Source: Ophiosphaerella korrae | Lineage: Eukaryota > Ascomycota > Dothideomycetes > Pleosporales > Phaeosphaeriaceae | Direction of reading: 5' to 3' | NCBI GenBank assembly: GCA_028456385.1 | Contig: JALNQF010000427.1 | Coordinates: 1 to 31,338, forward strand | DNA: 31,338 nucleotides | Program-made: the position numbers and the translations under genes | Shown: one piece after another, positions 31,285 to 31,338 of the stretch | Position numbering within the stretch: position 1 is the first letter of the stretch | How the letters are laid out: each line of letters opens with the position of its first letter | The notes under the pieces: model-generated | Told to the model about the DNA's origin: nothing | What the model saw: only the letters and a program-made list of their open reading frames with translations | Databases searched by the model: none

Positions 31285-31338
31285 ACCACCCCCCACCCAA
31301 CCAAAAAAACAAAAAAAAACCAACACCACCCACACCAC
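31219..31338. other. Poly-C run and C/A-only tail, probable contig-end artefact
   Basis: Bases 31219-31284 are 66 consecutive C. The remaining 54 bases contain only A and C. The complement is therefore poly-G followed by G/T only. This is not a fungal telomere repeat (TTAGGG/CCCTAA). A natural 66-bp C homopolymer is improbable, and sequencing or assembly artefact is the simplest reading. Confidence 0.75.

Noticed and set aside
31219..31338. Possible telomere or natural microsatellite at the right end
   Set aside because: There are no CCCTAA/TTAGGG units. A 66-nt C run grading into random C/A sequence fits a read artefact better than a biological repeat.

Overview
The window looks like nuclear DNA of a filamentous ascomycete (Pezizomycotina; a Dothideomycete/Pleosporales-like fungus is my best guess). 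The grounds are genes cut by short introns (46-76 nt, one of 152 nt) with CTNAC/CTGAC-type branch points, a combined C2HC/Zn(II)2Cys6 regulator, two MFS sugar porters, and two transposable elements carrying the CpA-to-TpA mutations typical of repeat-induced point mutation (RIP). No tRNA, rRNA or CRISPR array was recognised.

Layout. 1-5475 is a Ty1/Copia retrotransposon on the + strand, ruined by RIP but still readable as integrase, reverse transcriptase and RNase H. 5476-6150 is further AT-rich DNA with no gene. 6270-7464 is a PAQR/haemolysin-III-type membrane protein gene, intact except for one in-frame TGA. 8588-10415 is a sugar porter in five exons, one intron being GC-AG. 10769-11944 is a DUF4419 gene with a single in-frame TAG. 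12402-13195 (-) is an EBP/EXPERA-type sterol isomerase. 14241-16050 is an amidase-signature hydrolase. 16235-17313 (-) is a short-chain dehydrogenase (SDR) that shares a 383-bp divergent promoter with a zinc-finger regulator at 17697-19333. 20292-21137 is a second SDR. 21669-22909 is a secreted, bacterial-type Ca2+-dependent phosphoinositide phospholipase C. 23147-26167 is a large SAC-domain phosphoinositide phosphatase. 27648-29399 is a second sugar porter. 29427-30952 is a Tc1/mariner transposon with perfect terminal inverted repeats, a TA target duplication and a RIP-killed transposase. The last 120 bases are C/A only, including a 66-nt poly-C run, and look like a contig-end artefact.

How it fits together. 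This is an accessory-looking stretch of transporters, two SDRs, an amidase and a local regulator, flanked by RIP-mutated transposons. I see no polyketide synthase, NRPS, terpene cyclase or other core biosynthetic enzyme, so I do not call a secondary-metabolite cluster. The SDR/regulator divergent pair is the best candidate for local co-regulation. The phospholipase and SAC phosphatase are both phosphoinositide enzymes and lie in tandem, but the first appears secreted and the second cytosolic, so adjacency alone does not show a pathway.

The gene models are manual. Every splice junction given keeps the reading frame and restores a family-typical sequence, but no transcript or alignment was available. 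I found no clear evidence of a wholly new system. The observations most worth following are the two genes each broken by one stop codon beside RIP-mutated DNA, the strong upstream ORF overlapping the amidase start, and the 15-nt first exon of the phospholipase.
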